Below are positions 44,258 to 55,300 of a DNA stretch of 64,000 nucleotides, one piece after another. This DNA comes from Alteromonadaceae bacterium 2753L.S.0a.02 (lineage in GTDB: Bacteria; Pseudomonadota; Gammaproteobacteria; Pseudomonadales; Cellvibrionaceae). A model generated the notes under the pieces. The model saw nothing but the letters and a program-made list of their open reading frames with translations. It was not told the DNA's origin and did no database searches. Within the stretch, counting starts at the first letter, position 1. Each line of letters starts with the position of its first letter. Both the position numbers and the translations under genes were made by a program. Location of the stretch: contig VISH01000002.1 in assembly GCA_007827375.1 (NCBI GenBank), positions 4,303,001 through 4,367,000 on the forward strand, given 5' to 3'.

Positions 44258-46024
44258 ATGCACGCGCTTAAACCGCTATTAAAACACTGGCTCCAATTGC
44301 AATGTCAAATGGTTCAGGATTGCCACCGGGGAATGCTTATTCAATTTACCGGTCAATCGAAACCTCTGGTTGCCGCCCTGTGGCCCCAAGACGGCGATAT
44401 CAATTCCGCAATGCTCGATTGCGCCCGGGATGTACTGCAAAAACAACGCCTCAGCCTGCAAAAAAACAATCAGACTCCCCTACTCGGCTTTCCTGTTCAG
44501 CTCAATCGGCAATTTTGGGGCGCTGTTGTTCTGGAGCTTGGAGGCCATCAAAGCGATAACATTAAAGCCATCCTGAAACTGCTGAATTGGGGAACCACCT
44601 GGCTACAGTTTGCACTGCACGAATATGACACCTTTGTGGCTGATACCGCCAGACCAGAATCACCTGGAGCCCGTCATCAACATCAGCAACTTCAGTTTCT
44701 CACCCAACTGCTTCAGCAACCATCTTTTGCAGAAACGGCCATTACCACCGTAAACGGACTTTGCGCCGACTTTAATTTGGGGCGCGTAAGTCTCGGTTAT
44801 TTTGTTAACAACAAACTGCAACTGCTCGCTGTGTCGCACTCAGCGAATTTCGACCCACGCAGCGAGCCGATGCAGTTAATACATGAAGCAATGCTTGAAG
44901 CAACGCAGCAGCGTATTGCTATCGATGTGCCTGCAGAGTCACTTCCGGAAGGTACCATTTGCCGTGCTCATACCGCACTCAAAGAAAAACATTTACTCAC
45001 GAGCTGCCATACCAGACTTGTATTTAACGAACAACGACTATTGGGCGCGCTGACAATTGAGCACAGTGACACAACGGTAAATACCCTACCTGCTCTAGAA
45101 TTTATTGAGCGTATTGCACCTGGCTTGAGCAACATTCTACGTTTGAAAAACGAAGCCCATCAAAGCGTCGCAACAGCCCTTAAACGCTCGCTGGGACGTT
45201 GGTTCAATCAGTTACTGGGCAACAACGCCACCGTAGAACGCTTGGTATTTGTGTGCTTAAGCGTGTTTTTTATTTCGCTGTTTATACCCATGAATTTCAA
45301 GGTACGCAGCAATGCTCTGGTGGAAAGCACTAACAAACACCTGGTGGTTGCACCCTACCAGGGTTTTATAGGTGAGATTCATGCGCGCCCCGGCGACGCA
45401 GTAAACGCCGACCAGATTCTCGCTAAATTAAAAGATGACGAATTAAAATTGGAACGTCGCAAATTCACCAGCGAACAACAACAATTACGCCTAGAATACG
45501 ATAACGCACTGGCGAATGCCAATCGCGCACAAGCGGCGATTGTGAATGCCCAATTGGAACAAAGCAAAATTCAGCTGCGCCTGGTGGAACAAAAACTTGA
45601 ACGCGTGCAATTGCGATCCCCAATCGCTGGGGTGGTGGTCTCGGAAGATATTAGTCAGTCCATTGGAGCCCCAGTGGAACAGGGTGAAGAACTGTTTGAA
45701 ATTGCCGATGCCGAAGCATTCAAGGTTTCTCTATTCGTCAAAGAACAAGATATTGCTTTCATTAAGCCCAATCAAAAAGCGACACTAACGCTAAAAAGCC
45801 TGCCGGGAACTTACCTCGAAATCGCAATAGAACGCATCACACCACTTTCCGAATTACGCGAACAACGCAATTATTTTAGGGTGGATGCAAAATTGCCACA
45901 GCAACATCCCGAACTCCGCCCCGGCATGACCGGCGCAGCAAAAATACATATTGCCAAACGCGCCTTTGGGTGGATTTTGTTTCACGACTTCTGGAGCTGG
46001 CTGCGGCTTCATTTATGGGTGTAA
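44258..46024 (+). CDS. Adaptor: GAF-like domain joined to an HlyD-type module
   Basis: The 588-residue protein has an unusual order. Residues 1-310 are soluble and look like GAF-type sensor domains (QQPSFAETAITTVNGLCADFNLGRVSLGYF, CHTRLVFNEQRLLGALTIEH). One membrane helix follows (about 328-346, LVFVCLSVFFISLFIPMNF). Then comes an HlyD/membrane-fusion module: lipoyl-like half YQGFIGEIHARPGDAVNADQIL, a coiled coil and the second half VQLRSPIAGVVVSEDI, ending with PGMTGAAKI. So the N-terminus would be cytosolic and the adaptor periplasmic. It starts 9 bp after degS and ends 3 bp before the M50 gene; probably first of the export operon. Confidence 0.8.
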   Translation: MHALKPLLKHWLQLQCQMVQDCHRGMLIQFTGQSKPLVAALWPQDGDINSAMLDCARDVLQKQRLSLQKNNQTPLLGFPVQLNRQFWGAVVLELGGHQSDNIKAILKLLNWGTTWLQFALHEYDTFVADTARPESPGARHQHQQLQFLTQLLQQPSFAETAITTVNGLCADFNLGRVSLGYFVNNKLQLLAVSHSANFDPRSEPMQLIHEAMLEATQQRIAIDVPAESLPEGTICRAHTALKEKHLLTSCHTRLVFNEQRLLGALTIEHSDTTVNTLPALEFIERIAPGLSNILRLKNEAHQSVATALKRSLGRWFNQLLGNNATVERLVFVCLSVFFISLFIPMNFKVRSNALVESTNKHLVVAPYQGFIGEIHARPGDAVNADQILAKLKDDELKLERRKFTSEQQQLRLEYDNALANANRAQAAIVNAQLEQSKIQLRLVEQKLERVQLRSPIAGVVVSEDISQSIGAPVEQGEELFEIADAEAFKVSLFVKEQDIAFIKPNQKATLTLKSLPGTYLEIAIERITPLSELREQRNYFRVDAKLPQQHPELRPGMTGAAKIHIAKRAFGWILFHDFWSWLRLHLWV

Positions 46025-46027
46025 CTC

Positions 46028-48193
46028 GTGAGTGAATCCAATGCCTGGCAACATTTAGTAAACCTAAAACCGTCGCTGCCTCGTCATGCTGAATTTCAGC
46101 AGCGCCAATATCAGGGAGAAACCTGGCACCTGCTACACGATAAAGCCAGTGGGAAGTTTCACCGTTTTAATGGCTTGGCTTATCGCTTAATCGGTTTTAT
46201 GAATGGCCACAACAACCTCGCGCAAATTCTCGCCAGTGCATCGCAAAGCCGCCTGCAACAAACACTGGACGAAACACCAACTCGCGAAGACCTTATTCAA
46301 CTTATTCAATATCTGTACGTGGCCGATTTATTGGTTTGCGACATTCCCGCGCGCAGTAGCGATATTTTTGAGCGGCAACAAAAAAAACGTCAGCAGCATA
46401 AACTGCAATTTATACGAAGCCCTTACGCCTGGAAAATTCCACTATTCAACCCAGATTCGTTGTTAACCCGCTTACAGCCTCTCGGAAAGATTTTGACTTC
46501 ACCCGCGATGGGAATTATTTGGCTGACTTGTGTTACCTATGGCCTGCTGCTGGCGATGCGAAATTGGCCGCAACTTTCCTCTTCACAATTTAACGAATTG
46601 TTTTCTGGCAGCAATCTGATCTTATTGTGGTTAACCTATCCAGCATTAAAAGTTTTTCACGAACTGGGTCATGGCTTGTTTACCAAGGCCTGGGGCGGCC
46701 GCGTACACGAATTTGGTGTTGTATTTATCGTTGGAACCCCTTTCCCTTATGTAGATGCCACAGCGGCAACCGGATTCAACAGCAAAAAACAGCGCATGAT
46801 GGTGGGAGCCGCGGGCATGGCTGTGGAATTATTTTTTGCCGCTGTTGCGATGATTTTATGGGTGGACGCAGAGCCCGGCATCTATAAAAACGTTCTGTTT
46901 AACATTATTTTAATTGGAAGTGTTTCAACCCTTTTTTTTAATGGCAACCCGTTGATGCGATTTGATGGCTACCATATTTTGTGTGATGCCCTCGACCAAC
47001 CGAACCTTGCAACACGTGCGCAACTGCAGCTGAGTTACCTGGTAAAGCGCTTCGCTTACGGTGTTGACCTCAGCTTGTCCCCAACAAAAACTACCGGTGA
47101 GGCAATTGGTCTAACAAGCTACGCGCTCGCTGCCATTGTGTATCGACTCAGCGTGCTGCTAACGATTGTCACAGTTGTTGTAAGCCGCGCCCCCTTGCCA
47201 GGACTGTTGCTCGGGATTTGGCTACTCCTGTTTCAACTGCTTTTACCTCTGGCTAAAAACCTTACCTACCTTTTTTTTAACAAAGAACTTCAGCACAGCC
47301 GCAAACGAGCTATCGCAATCAGTTTTACGGCGTTATTTACCGTCGCCACATTTGTGCTCTTCGTGCCGCTGCCCGATACCACGCGGGCCGAAGGGGTGCT
47401 CTGGCTACCCGAAAATGCGCGAGTACGCGCACCGGTTTCCGGGCTGGTCACGCAACAAGTCGTCGCCGACGGACAACACATTACAGCCGGTCAAAGCCTA
47501 CTTCAACTCACCAATTTAGACATCACGGCCGAATTACTTCAAAAACAGGCCACGCTCAGGGAGTACCAGGCCCGCTACCAACAAGCCTGGTCGCTGGACC
47601 GCGCGCAAATTCAGATGTTTGAAGAAGACATCAAAGCTATTACCGCAGAAATCGAGTTTTTACAGGAGCGCGTTAATAATTTAATTGTACGCAGCCCGGC
47701 TTCAGGACGCTTTCGAGTGCTTACAAACCATCAATTGCCAGGCAGTTTTGTTAAAGAGGGCGATACCCTCGGCCTGCTGCTTAACGGCCAAGCACCCGTA
47801 ATAAGAGTCGCACTGGATCAGGAAACCGTTAACCACGTCCGCCGCGACACAAGGTCGATTAAGGTACAATTTGCCAGCGAACTCGGCCGCAGCCTAAAAG
47901 GAGAGCTGGATCGCGAGGTGCCAGGCGGTACCTTCGAGCTGCCCAGCCCCATTCTGGGCGCGGCAGGAGGAGGCAGCTTTGCCGTGCAGGGAAAGGAAAA
48001 CAACACTCGAACTCTGGAACGGGTTTTCATATTGGATATCGCTTTTCCCCAAACACAGGGAGAGACTTTTTTTGGTCAGAGGGTGTTTGTTTCTTTCATC
48101 CACCAACCCCGACCACTAGGCGCTCGCCTTTACGCAAGACTGCAACAACTGTTAGTGAGGCTGGCACGTGGTGACCGATTAATAAGCCAATAA
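46028..48193 (+). CDS. PqqD-like / M50 site-2 protease / HlyD fusion
   Basis: The 721-residue protein joins three parts. Residues 1-110 resemble PqqD-like peptide-recognition domains (PRHAEFQQRQYQGETWHLLHD, KFHRFNGLAYRLIGFMNG, LIQLIQYLYVADLL). Residues about 155-440 form a multi-pass M50 zinc protease with HELGH at 211-215 (KVFHELGHGLF), PFPYVDATAATGFNSKKQRMMVGAAG and the second motif NGNPLMRFDGYHILCD. Residues 450-720 are a periplasmic HlyD-like module (RAPVSGLVTQQVVADGQHI, a coiled coil, LIVRSPASGRF). M50 proteins act inside the membrane. The order suggests leader recognition, cleavage and hand-over to the periplasm. It is flanked by two adaptor genes. Confidence 0.85.
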   Translation: MSESNAWQHLVNLKPSLPRHAEFQQRQYQGETWHLLHDKASGKFHRFNGLAYRLIGFMNGHNNLAQILASASQSRLQQTLDETPTREDLIQLIQYLYVADLLVCDIPARSSDIFERQQKKRQQHKLQFIRSPYAWKIPLFNPDSLLTRLQPLGKILTSPAMGIIWLTCVTYGLLLAMRNWPQLSSSQFNELFSGSNLILLWLTYPALKVFHELGHGLFTKAWGGRVHEFGVVFIVGTPFPYVDATAATGFNSKKQRMMVGAAGMAVELFFAAVAMILWVDAEPGIYKNVLFNIILIGSVSTLFFNGNPLMRFDGYHILCDALDQPNLATRAQLQLSYLVKRFAYGVDLSLSPTKTTGEAIGLTSYALAAIVYRLSVLLTIVTVVVSRAPLPGLLLGIWLLLFQLLLPLAKNLTYLFFNKELQHSRKRAIAISFTALFTVATFVLFVPLPDTTRAEGVLWLPENARVRAPVSGLVTQQVVADGQHITAGQSLLQLTNLDITAELLQKQATLREYQARYQQAWSLDRAQIQMFEEDIKAITAEIEFLQERVNNLIVRSPASGRFRVLTNHQLPGSFVKEGDTLGLLLNGQAPVIRVALDQETVNHVRRDTRSIKVQFASELGRSLKGELDREVPGGTFELPSPILGAAGGGSFAVQGKENNTRTLERVFILDIAFPQTQGETFFGQRVFVSFIHQPRPLGARLYARLQQLLVRLARGDRLISQ

Positions 48194-48320
48194 ACCACTG
48201 GTCGAGCAAATGTTGAAATTAACGTCATATTTGCATTACCCTCATTGTTGGTTTTTTAAACAATAACCGGCAACACATAACTCCAATCAACAGCAACCGC
48301 CGGAATTAGCTAACAACACC

Positions 48321-49157
48321 ATGAGCGCCTTTAGAAACCTTGTTCTTTTAACTGCAGTGTTTGCGTGTGGAGCCCATGCGAATCCCCCTGTGCAATTAAA
48401 TTGCCGCATCGAACCCCACGTACGAATTGACATCAGCAGCCCTACTGAAGGCGTTGTCAGCGAGATTCTGGTAAGTAAAAATCAGAATGTATCGGCTGGT
48501 GATGTGCTCGCCAAGTTGGAAGCCTCGCTGGAAGCTGCGACGGTGGAACTGCGGCGCATGCAAGCAGATTTGGTGAGTGATATCGAGGCCCAGGAGCTGG
48601 GGCTGCATTTTGCGGAACGCAACCTCAAGCGCGTAAAAGACCTCTACGATAACAAAGCCGCATCCTATGCGGAGCTCGACAAGGCCAGTACCGAATACCA
48701 ACTGGCGGCACAACAATTACAGCAAGCTAAAGATCGCAAACGTCAGGCCGCGCTGGAATATAACCGGGCCTTAGCAGATTTAGAACGGCGTACCATTACC
48801 AGTCCGGTCGATGGAGTAATATTGGAACGCTACAAAGAACCCGGTGAGCACATTTACTTCGAACCCATTTTGCAGCTGGCGCAGCTCGACCCTTTGAAGG
48901 TTGAGGTATTTGCGCCATCTAACCTCTACGGAATCATCAAGCCGGGCATGAACGCCGTGGTAACTCCGGAAATAACCCTGGCTAAATCCAGTTACACCGC
49001 GCACGTGGAACAGGTTGATAAAGCCATCGATGCACCGAGCAACACTTTTGGGATCACCCTTTCCATCCCCAACCCGAGACTCCAACTACCCAGCGGGTTG
49101 AAGTGCCAAGTGGAATTTCCGGATGTCGAGAGCCAATCGATTCTACTCGACAAATAG
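48321..49157 (+). CDS. Small periplasmic HlyD/membrane-fusion adaptor
   Basis: The 278-residue protein has a signal peptide (FRNLVLLTAVFACGAHA) and the minimal membrane-fusion plan: lipoyl half IDISSPTEGVVSEILVSKNQNVSAGDVL, an alpha-helical hairpin (VELRRMQADLVSDIEAQELG to QLQQAKDRKRQAALEYN), then RRTITSPVDGVILERYKEPGEH and a beta-barrel. It has no membrane helix beyond the leader. It lies 127 bp after the M50 fusion and 240 bp before the giant surface-protein gene. No ABC, RND or TolC-type gene is near, so the adaptor presumably works with the M50 protein. Confidence 0.85.
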   Translation: MSAFRNLVLLTAVFACGAHANPPVQLNCRIEPHVRIDISSPTEGVVSEILVSKNQNVSAGDVLAKLEASLEAATVELRRMQADLVSDIEAQELGLHFAERNLKRVKDLYDNKAASYAELDKASTEYQLAAQQLQQAKDRKRQAALEYNRALADLERRTITSPVDGVILERYKEPGEHIYFEPILQLAQLDPLKVEVFAPSNLYGIIKPGMNAVVTPEITLAKSSYTAHVEQVDKAIDAPSNTFGITLSIPNPRLQLPSGLKCQVEFPDVESQSILLDK

Positions 49158-49396
49158 TTCTGTATAAGAAAAATCGTGGTACTACCGTTTTGTTATAACG
49201 CATACAACCTGATAGCTTAAGGATGTTTTTTACGCCAGAATGATCAACTTGTATACAGTGCACATCGGGCGATAACAACAACCAGGGAGCAATACAAACC
49301 GGTTCGGCGAAAGACTTCAACCCGCCAACCGCAAAAGAAAGATCAATCCACAGGTGCCGTAGAGCTGCCGTGGATCTCAACTGATAGTTTTATTCG

Positions 49397-52300
49397 ATGG
49401 GCCGAAAAACCGTTACACGCAAAATGCGGATTGTCGCAGAGCCGCTGGAAGACCGTCTGTTGTTCTCTGCAACAACAGATTTCGTGTTGCTTTCTGACGG
49501 TCCCGACGACCCGGATAATCTAAGCGTACAAGCCGACAACGCCAATTTGCTGGATATTCTGCAACTGCCAGATCCGCTTGGCGACCCCACGGCTTTTGAG
49601 CCATTGCTCGACACCCCCGATATAGACAGCAGCCCGCTTCCCCGCGAATATTTCGGCGGAGAGCTGATATTCGTCGATAGCGCTGTCGATAACAGCACGC
49701 AATTACTTGAAGAGCTTGAATTATCGGAAACCAGCGAATACCAAGTTTTTATGCTGGACAGCAACGCAGACGGCATTGAACAAATATCGCTGGTATTGGC
49801 GCAATACGCCGGTGTACAGGGAATACATCTGATAACTCACGGAAATCAAGGGCGTATCAACCTCGGTGACAGCCAACTTGATACGAACTCCCTCAGTAAT
49901 TTTCAAGATCAATTATCGAGCTGGGGAGACGCTCTGGACGCCAATGGCGACATTCTTATCTATGGCTGCAACCTCACTGGCGACGCCGCTGGCGAACAAC
50001 TCATCAACAGTTTGGCAAATATCACCAGCGCGGATGTAGCGGCCAGTAACGACGCAACCGGAGCATCAACACTGGGGGGCGACTGGCAACTGGAAAGTCG
50101 TACCGGGATTATCGAAACCCAAACCCTGGAAGCCCATCAATGGCAGGGCCTGCTGGCGGCGGCACCGGCAGACGACGCAATTACGGTATGGCACGATGAA
50201 GTTATCACAGGGAATTTGTTCACCGGTGTCGGCGGTACACAGATCAATGCAGACACATTCACCGGCAGCGGCCAACTGGTATCGGTCGAATACAACGGCG
50301 TGGTGTATAGCAGTTTCGATGGCAGTGACAACCTGACCATTGCCGCAGATAGCGGTACTTTTGTTATTAATCGCGATGGCACTTACACCTTCACCACCAA
50401 CTACACCGCCAGCACCGTAAACAACGATACCGCTCTCGATTGGGCCGGCGCATTTAACGTATATGGCTTCGCCGCAGGTGCAACATACGAAGCCAGCGTG
50501 GATGTGCTCGACACCAGCTTCAGCAATGCCACTGCCGATTCCGCTGTTGAATTTGATAACGGGATTGGCGTGATGTACCCCGGCAGTTTAACCGACGAAA
50601 TCGATAACGATGGCAATACCGAAGCCCTAGTCATCGATTTACAGGCCAACTACGGTATGGCCACCGTAACCGTTTCCCGCCTTGGCGGTTCACCTGTGGA
50701 GCAGGCTAACTGGGAAGCCTATGATGCCTCTGGGAATCAGGTGGGTTCGGGTTCCGTTGCTGGTGTAGGGGGGGGTGGTGCCTCTGACTTCATTGATGTT
50801 TTCATCAGCGATACCTCAGCAGATTTCCAATACCTGGTGTTTACGTCCGGCAACACCAACACCAGCTACGTCGTGAATCAAATTACCTTCGCCGCCGATG
50901 AGCCCGGCGATGAATCGTTTATCTACAGCGTTGAAGACTCCGGCGATCTCGCAGCAGGAACGGCTAACGGTAATTTCACCATCAGTTTTGTGGACGATAA
51001 CAATCTGGCCACGGCCTACCTGGATGGCATCGGCTCGGAAGGGTCTACAGCCAGCACAGGCTTTCTTGCAGATGATGCCGATGGCGTTTCAGGCCCGGTT
51101 TCCTATCAATGGCAACGCAGTGTCGACGGCGATAACTGGAACAACATATCCGGAGCAACCGCCAGTGATTATGTGCTCACCGCAGATGAGGGCGGAATGT
51201 ACGTGCGAGCACAGCTGACGTACGTGGATGATGAAGGCACCATTGAAACCGTCAATTCACAAGTCTCATCTCAGGTTACCAATAATGGTGCCGGTCGCGC
51301 ATTATTTAGCGGAATTGAATTCGAAGGAGAAATTTTAACGGGGTCTATCTACGATCAAGATGGCGTACCCGGTACGATTTCGTATCAATGGCAAAGTAGC
51401 GCCGATGGTTCAACCTGGTCAGACATCAGCGGCGCTACCAGCAGCGACTTTACCTTAACGGCCAGCGAAGTAGGCCAGTATGTTCGTTTGACAGCAAACT
51501 ATACCGATAACGCTTCCAACCCGGAAAATGTGCAGTCGGTGAGTTCCGGAATTATTGGTTCGGGAAATACCCCAGGAACTGTGATTCTTAGCGGATCTGC
51601 CACCGAAGACCAAAATCTTAACGCCCTAGTATCAGACGCTAATGGCGCGACTGGTGTGATTAGCTATGCCTGGCAGCGCAGCAGTGATGGCAGTAGCTGG
51701 GCCAACATTACTGGTGCAACAACCGCGAGTTATACCCTGGGCGATGATGACGTTGCTCAATACATTCGCGTAAGCGCAAGCTACACCGATGACGCCGGTT
51801 ACAGCGAATCCCTGGTATCCAGTGCAACGTCACCCATCAACAACGTAAACGATACGCCGTCACTGAGTTTCAGTGGCACTGAAACCGAAGACCAGTTACT
51901 TACCGCATCGCTCGCAGATGCTGATGGGATTAGTACAGTTGACTATCAGTGGCAGCGTAGCAGCGATGGTTCAACCTGGACCGACATTGCTGGCGCCATA
52001 GCTTCCAGCTACACCCTAGGTGACGCAGACGTTAATAATTATGTTCGCGTAACGGCAAGCTACACAGACGATCAGGGCACACTGGAAACCCCCGCTTCTT
52101 CTGCATCAGGTTTAATCACAGGAATAAACGACACAGCATCAATCAGTTTTTCTGGAACAGAAACTGAAGATGAAATATTAAGTTCGATCATTACAGACGC
52201 TGATGGGTACAGCGCAGTTACATATCAATGGCAACGCAGCACTGATGGCTCGACGTGGACAAATATTGGTAGTGCAAATAATTCGACCTACACATTAACC

Positions 52301-55300
52301 GATGCCGATGTTGGCAACTTTGTACGCGTCACTGCAAGCTATACCGATAATCAAGGAACTGCAGAGGCCCCAATATCGTCCTCCTCCGGATCAATCACTG
52401 GCATCAACGACACCGCTACGATTAGTTTTTCAGGAACTGAAACTGAAGATCAAACTCTTTCAGCCACTATCACCGATGCGGACGGATTTGGTGCCGTAAA
52501 TTATCAATGGCAACGAAGCACTGATGGTTCTACCTGGTCTGACATCGCCAGCGCGACAAACGCAAGTTACATATTAACCGATGCAGATGTCGGTAACTTT
52601 ATACGTGTAAACGCAAGCTATACCGATAATCAAGGAACTGCTGAAACTCCCATTTCACCGGCCTCCGGTTTAATCACAGGAATAAACGATACAGCTTCTA
52701 TCAGCTTTTCTGGAACAGAAACTGAGGATCAAATTTTATCTGCAACAGTTACTGATGCCGATGGCTTTGGTTCAGTGACTTATCAATGGCAACGCAGCAC
52801 TGACGGCTCCACTTGGTCTGATATTGGTAGCGCGACAAACGCTAGTTACACATTAACCGACGCCGATGTTGATAATTTTGTTCGCGTTACCGCAAGCTAT
52901 ACCGACAATCAAGGAACTGCAGAGGCCCCAATATCGTCCTCCTCCGGATCAATCACTGGCATCAACGACACCGCTACGATTAGTTTTTCAGGAACAGAAA
53001 CTGAAGATCAAATTTTATCTGCAACAGTTACTGATGCCGACGGTTTCTCGGCGGTTTCTTACCAATGGCAGCGCAGCTCCGATGGTTCAACCTGGACAGA
53101 TATTGGTTCAGCAATAAATGCGAGTTACACATTAACCGACGCCGATGTTGATAATTTTGTTCGCGTTACCGCAAGCTATACCGACAACCAAGGAACCGCT
53201 GAGACCCCTGTATCATCGGCCTCAGGTTTAATCATAGGAATAAACGATACAGCTTCTATCAGCTTTTCTGGAATTGAAACCGAAGACCAAACCTTGAGTT
53301 CGACAATTACTGACGCGGACGGTTTCTCGGCTGTTTCTTACCAATGGCAAAGAAGTTCCGATGGTTCAACCTGGACAGATATTGGTACAGCAATAAATGC
53401 GAGTTACACATTAACTGACGCCGATGTCGGTAACTTTGTTCGTGTTACTGCAAGCTATACCGACAATCAGGGAACCACTGAAACCCCTGTATCATCGGCC
53501 TCGGGTTTAATCACAGGAATAAACGACACTGCATCAATCAGCTTTTCTGGAACTGAAACCGAAGACCAAACCCTGTCAGCCACTATCACCGATGCCGATG
53601 GATTTACTGCGGTCAACTATCAATGGCAACGCAGCACTGACGGCTCCACTTGGTCTGATATTGGTAGCGCGACTAACGCTAGTTACACATTAACCGACGC
53701 CGATGTCGGTAACTTTGTTCGTGTAAACGCAAGCTATACCGACAATCAGGGAACCGCTGAGACCCCTGTATCATCGGCCTCAGGTTTAATCACAGGAATA
53801 AACGACACAGCATCAATCAGTTTTTCTGGAACAGAAACTGAGGATCAAACCCTATCAGCCAGCATCACTGATGCCGATGGCTTTGGTGCCGTAAATTATC
53901 AATGGCAGCGCAGCTCCGATGGTTCAACCTGGATAGATATTGCTAGCGCGACAAATGCCAGTTACACATTAACCGACGCCGATGTTGATAATTTTGTTCG
54001 CGTTACCGCAAGCTATACCGATAATCAAGGCACAGCTGAAACTCCCATTTCATCGGCCTCCGGTTTAATCACAGGAATAAACGACACAGCATCAATCAGT
54101 TTTTCTGGAACAGAAACTGAAGATCAAATTTTATCTTCCACCATTACTGATGCCGATGGCTTTGGTGCTGTAAATTATCAATGGCAACGAAGCACTGATG
54201 GTTCAACCTGGACCGACATTGTTAGCGCAACAAATGCGAATTACACGTTAAACGATGCCGATGTTGGTAACTTTATACGTGTCACTGCAAGCTATACCGA
54301 TAATCAAGGAACTGCAGAGGCCCCAATATCGTCCTCCTCCGGATCAATCACTGGCATCAACGACACCGCTACGATTAGTTTTTCCGGAACCGAAACTGAA
54401 GATCAAACACTATCAGCCAGCATCACTGATGCCGATGGATATACTGTAGTCAACTATCAATGGCAGCGCAGCTCTGATGGCTCGACGTGGACAGATATTG
54501 GTTCAGCAACAAATGCGAGTTACACATTAACTGACGCCGATGTTGATAATTTTGTTCGCGTTACCGCAAGCTATACCGACAATCAGGGAACCACTGAAAC
54601 CCCTGTATCATCGACCTCCGGTTTAATCAGAGGAATAAACGACACCGCATCAATCAGTTTTTCTGGAACAGAAACTGAAGATCAAACCCTGTCAGCCACA
54701 ATCACCGATGCCGATGGCTTTGGTTCAGTGACTTATCAATGGCAACGCAGCACTGACGGCTCCACTTGGTCTGATATTGGTAGCGCGACTAACGCTAGTT
54801 ACACATTAACCGACGCCGATGTCGGTAACTTTGTTCGCGTAACCGCGAGTTATACCGATAACCAAGGAACTGCAGAAACTCCAATATCATCCTCCTCCGG
54901 ATCAATCTCTGGTATCAATGACGCGGCTACGATTAGTTTTTCAGGAACAGAAACAGAGGATCAAATTTTATCTGCGAGCATTACTGATGCCGACGGGTTT
55001 GGTGTTGTCACCTATCAATGGCAACGCAGCACTGACGGTTCTATTTGGTCTGACATTGCTAGCGCGACAAATGCCAGTTACACATTAACCGATGCAGATG
55101 TCGGTAATTTTATACGTGTAACCGCAAGCTATACCGATAATCAAGGCACAGCTGAAACTCCCATTTCATCGACCTCCGGTTTAATCACAGGAATAAACGA
55201 TACAGCTTCTATCAGCTTTTCTGGAACCGAAACTGAAGATCAAATTTTATCTTCCACCATCACCGATGCGGACGGATTTGGTGCCGTAAATTATCAATGG

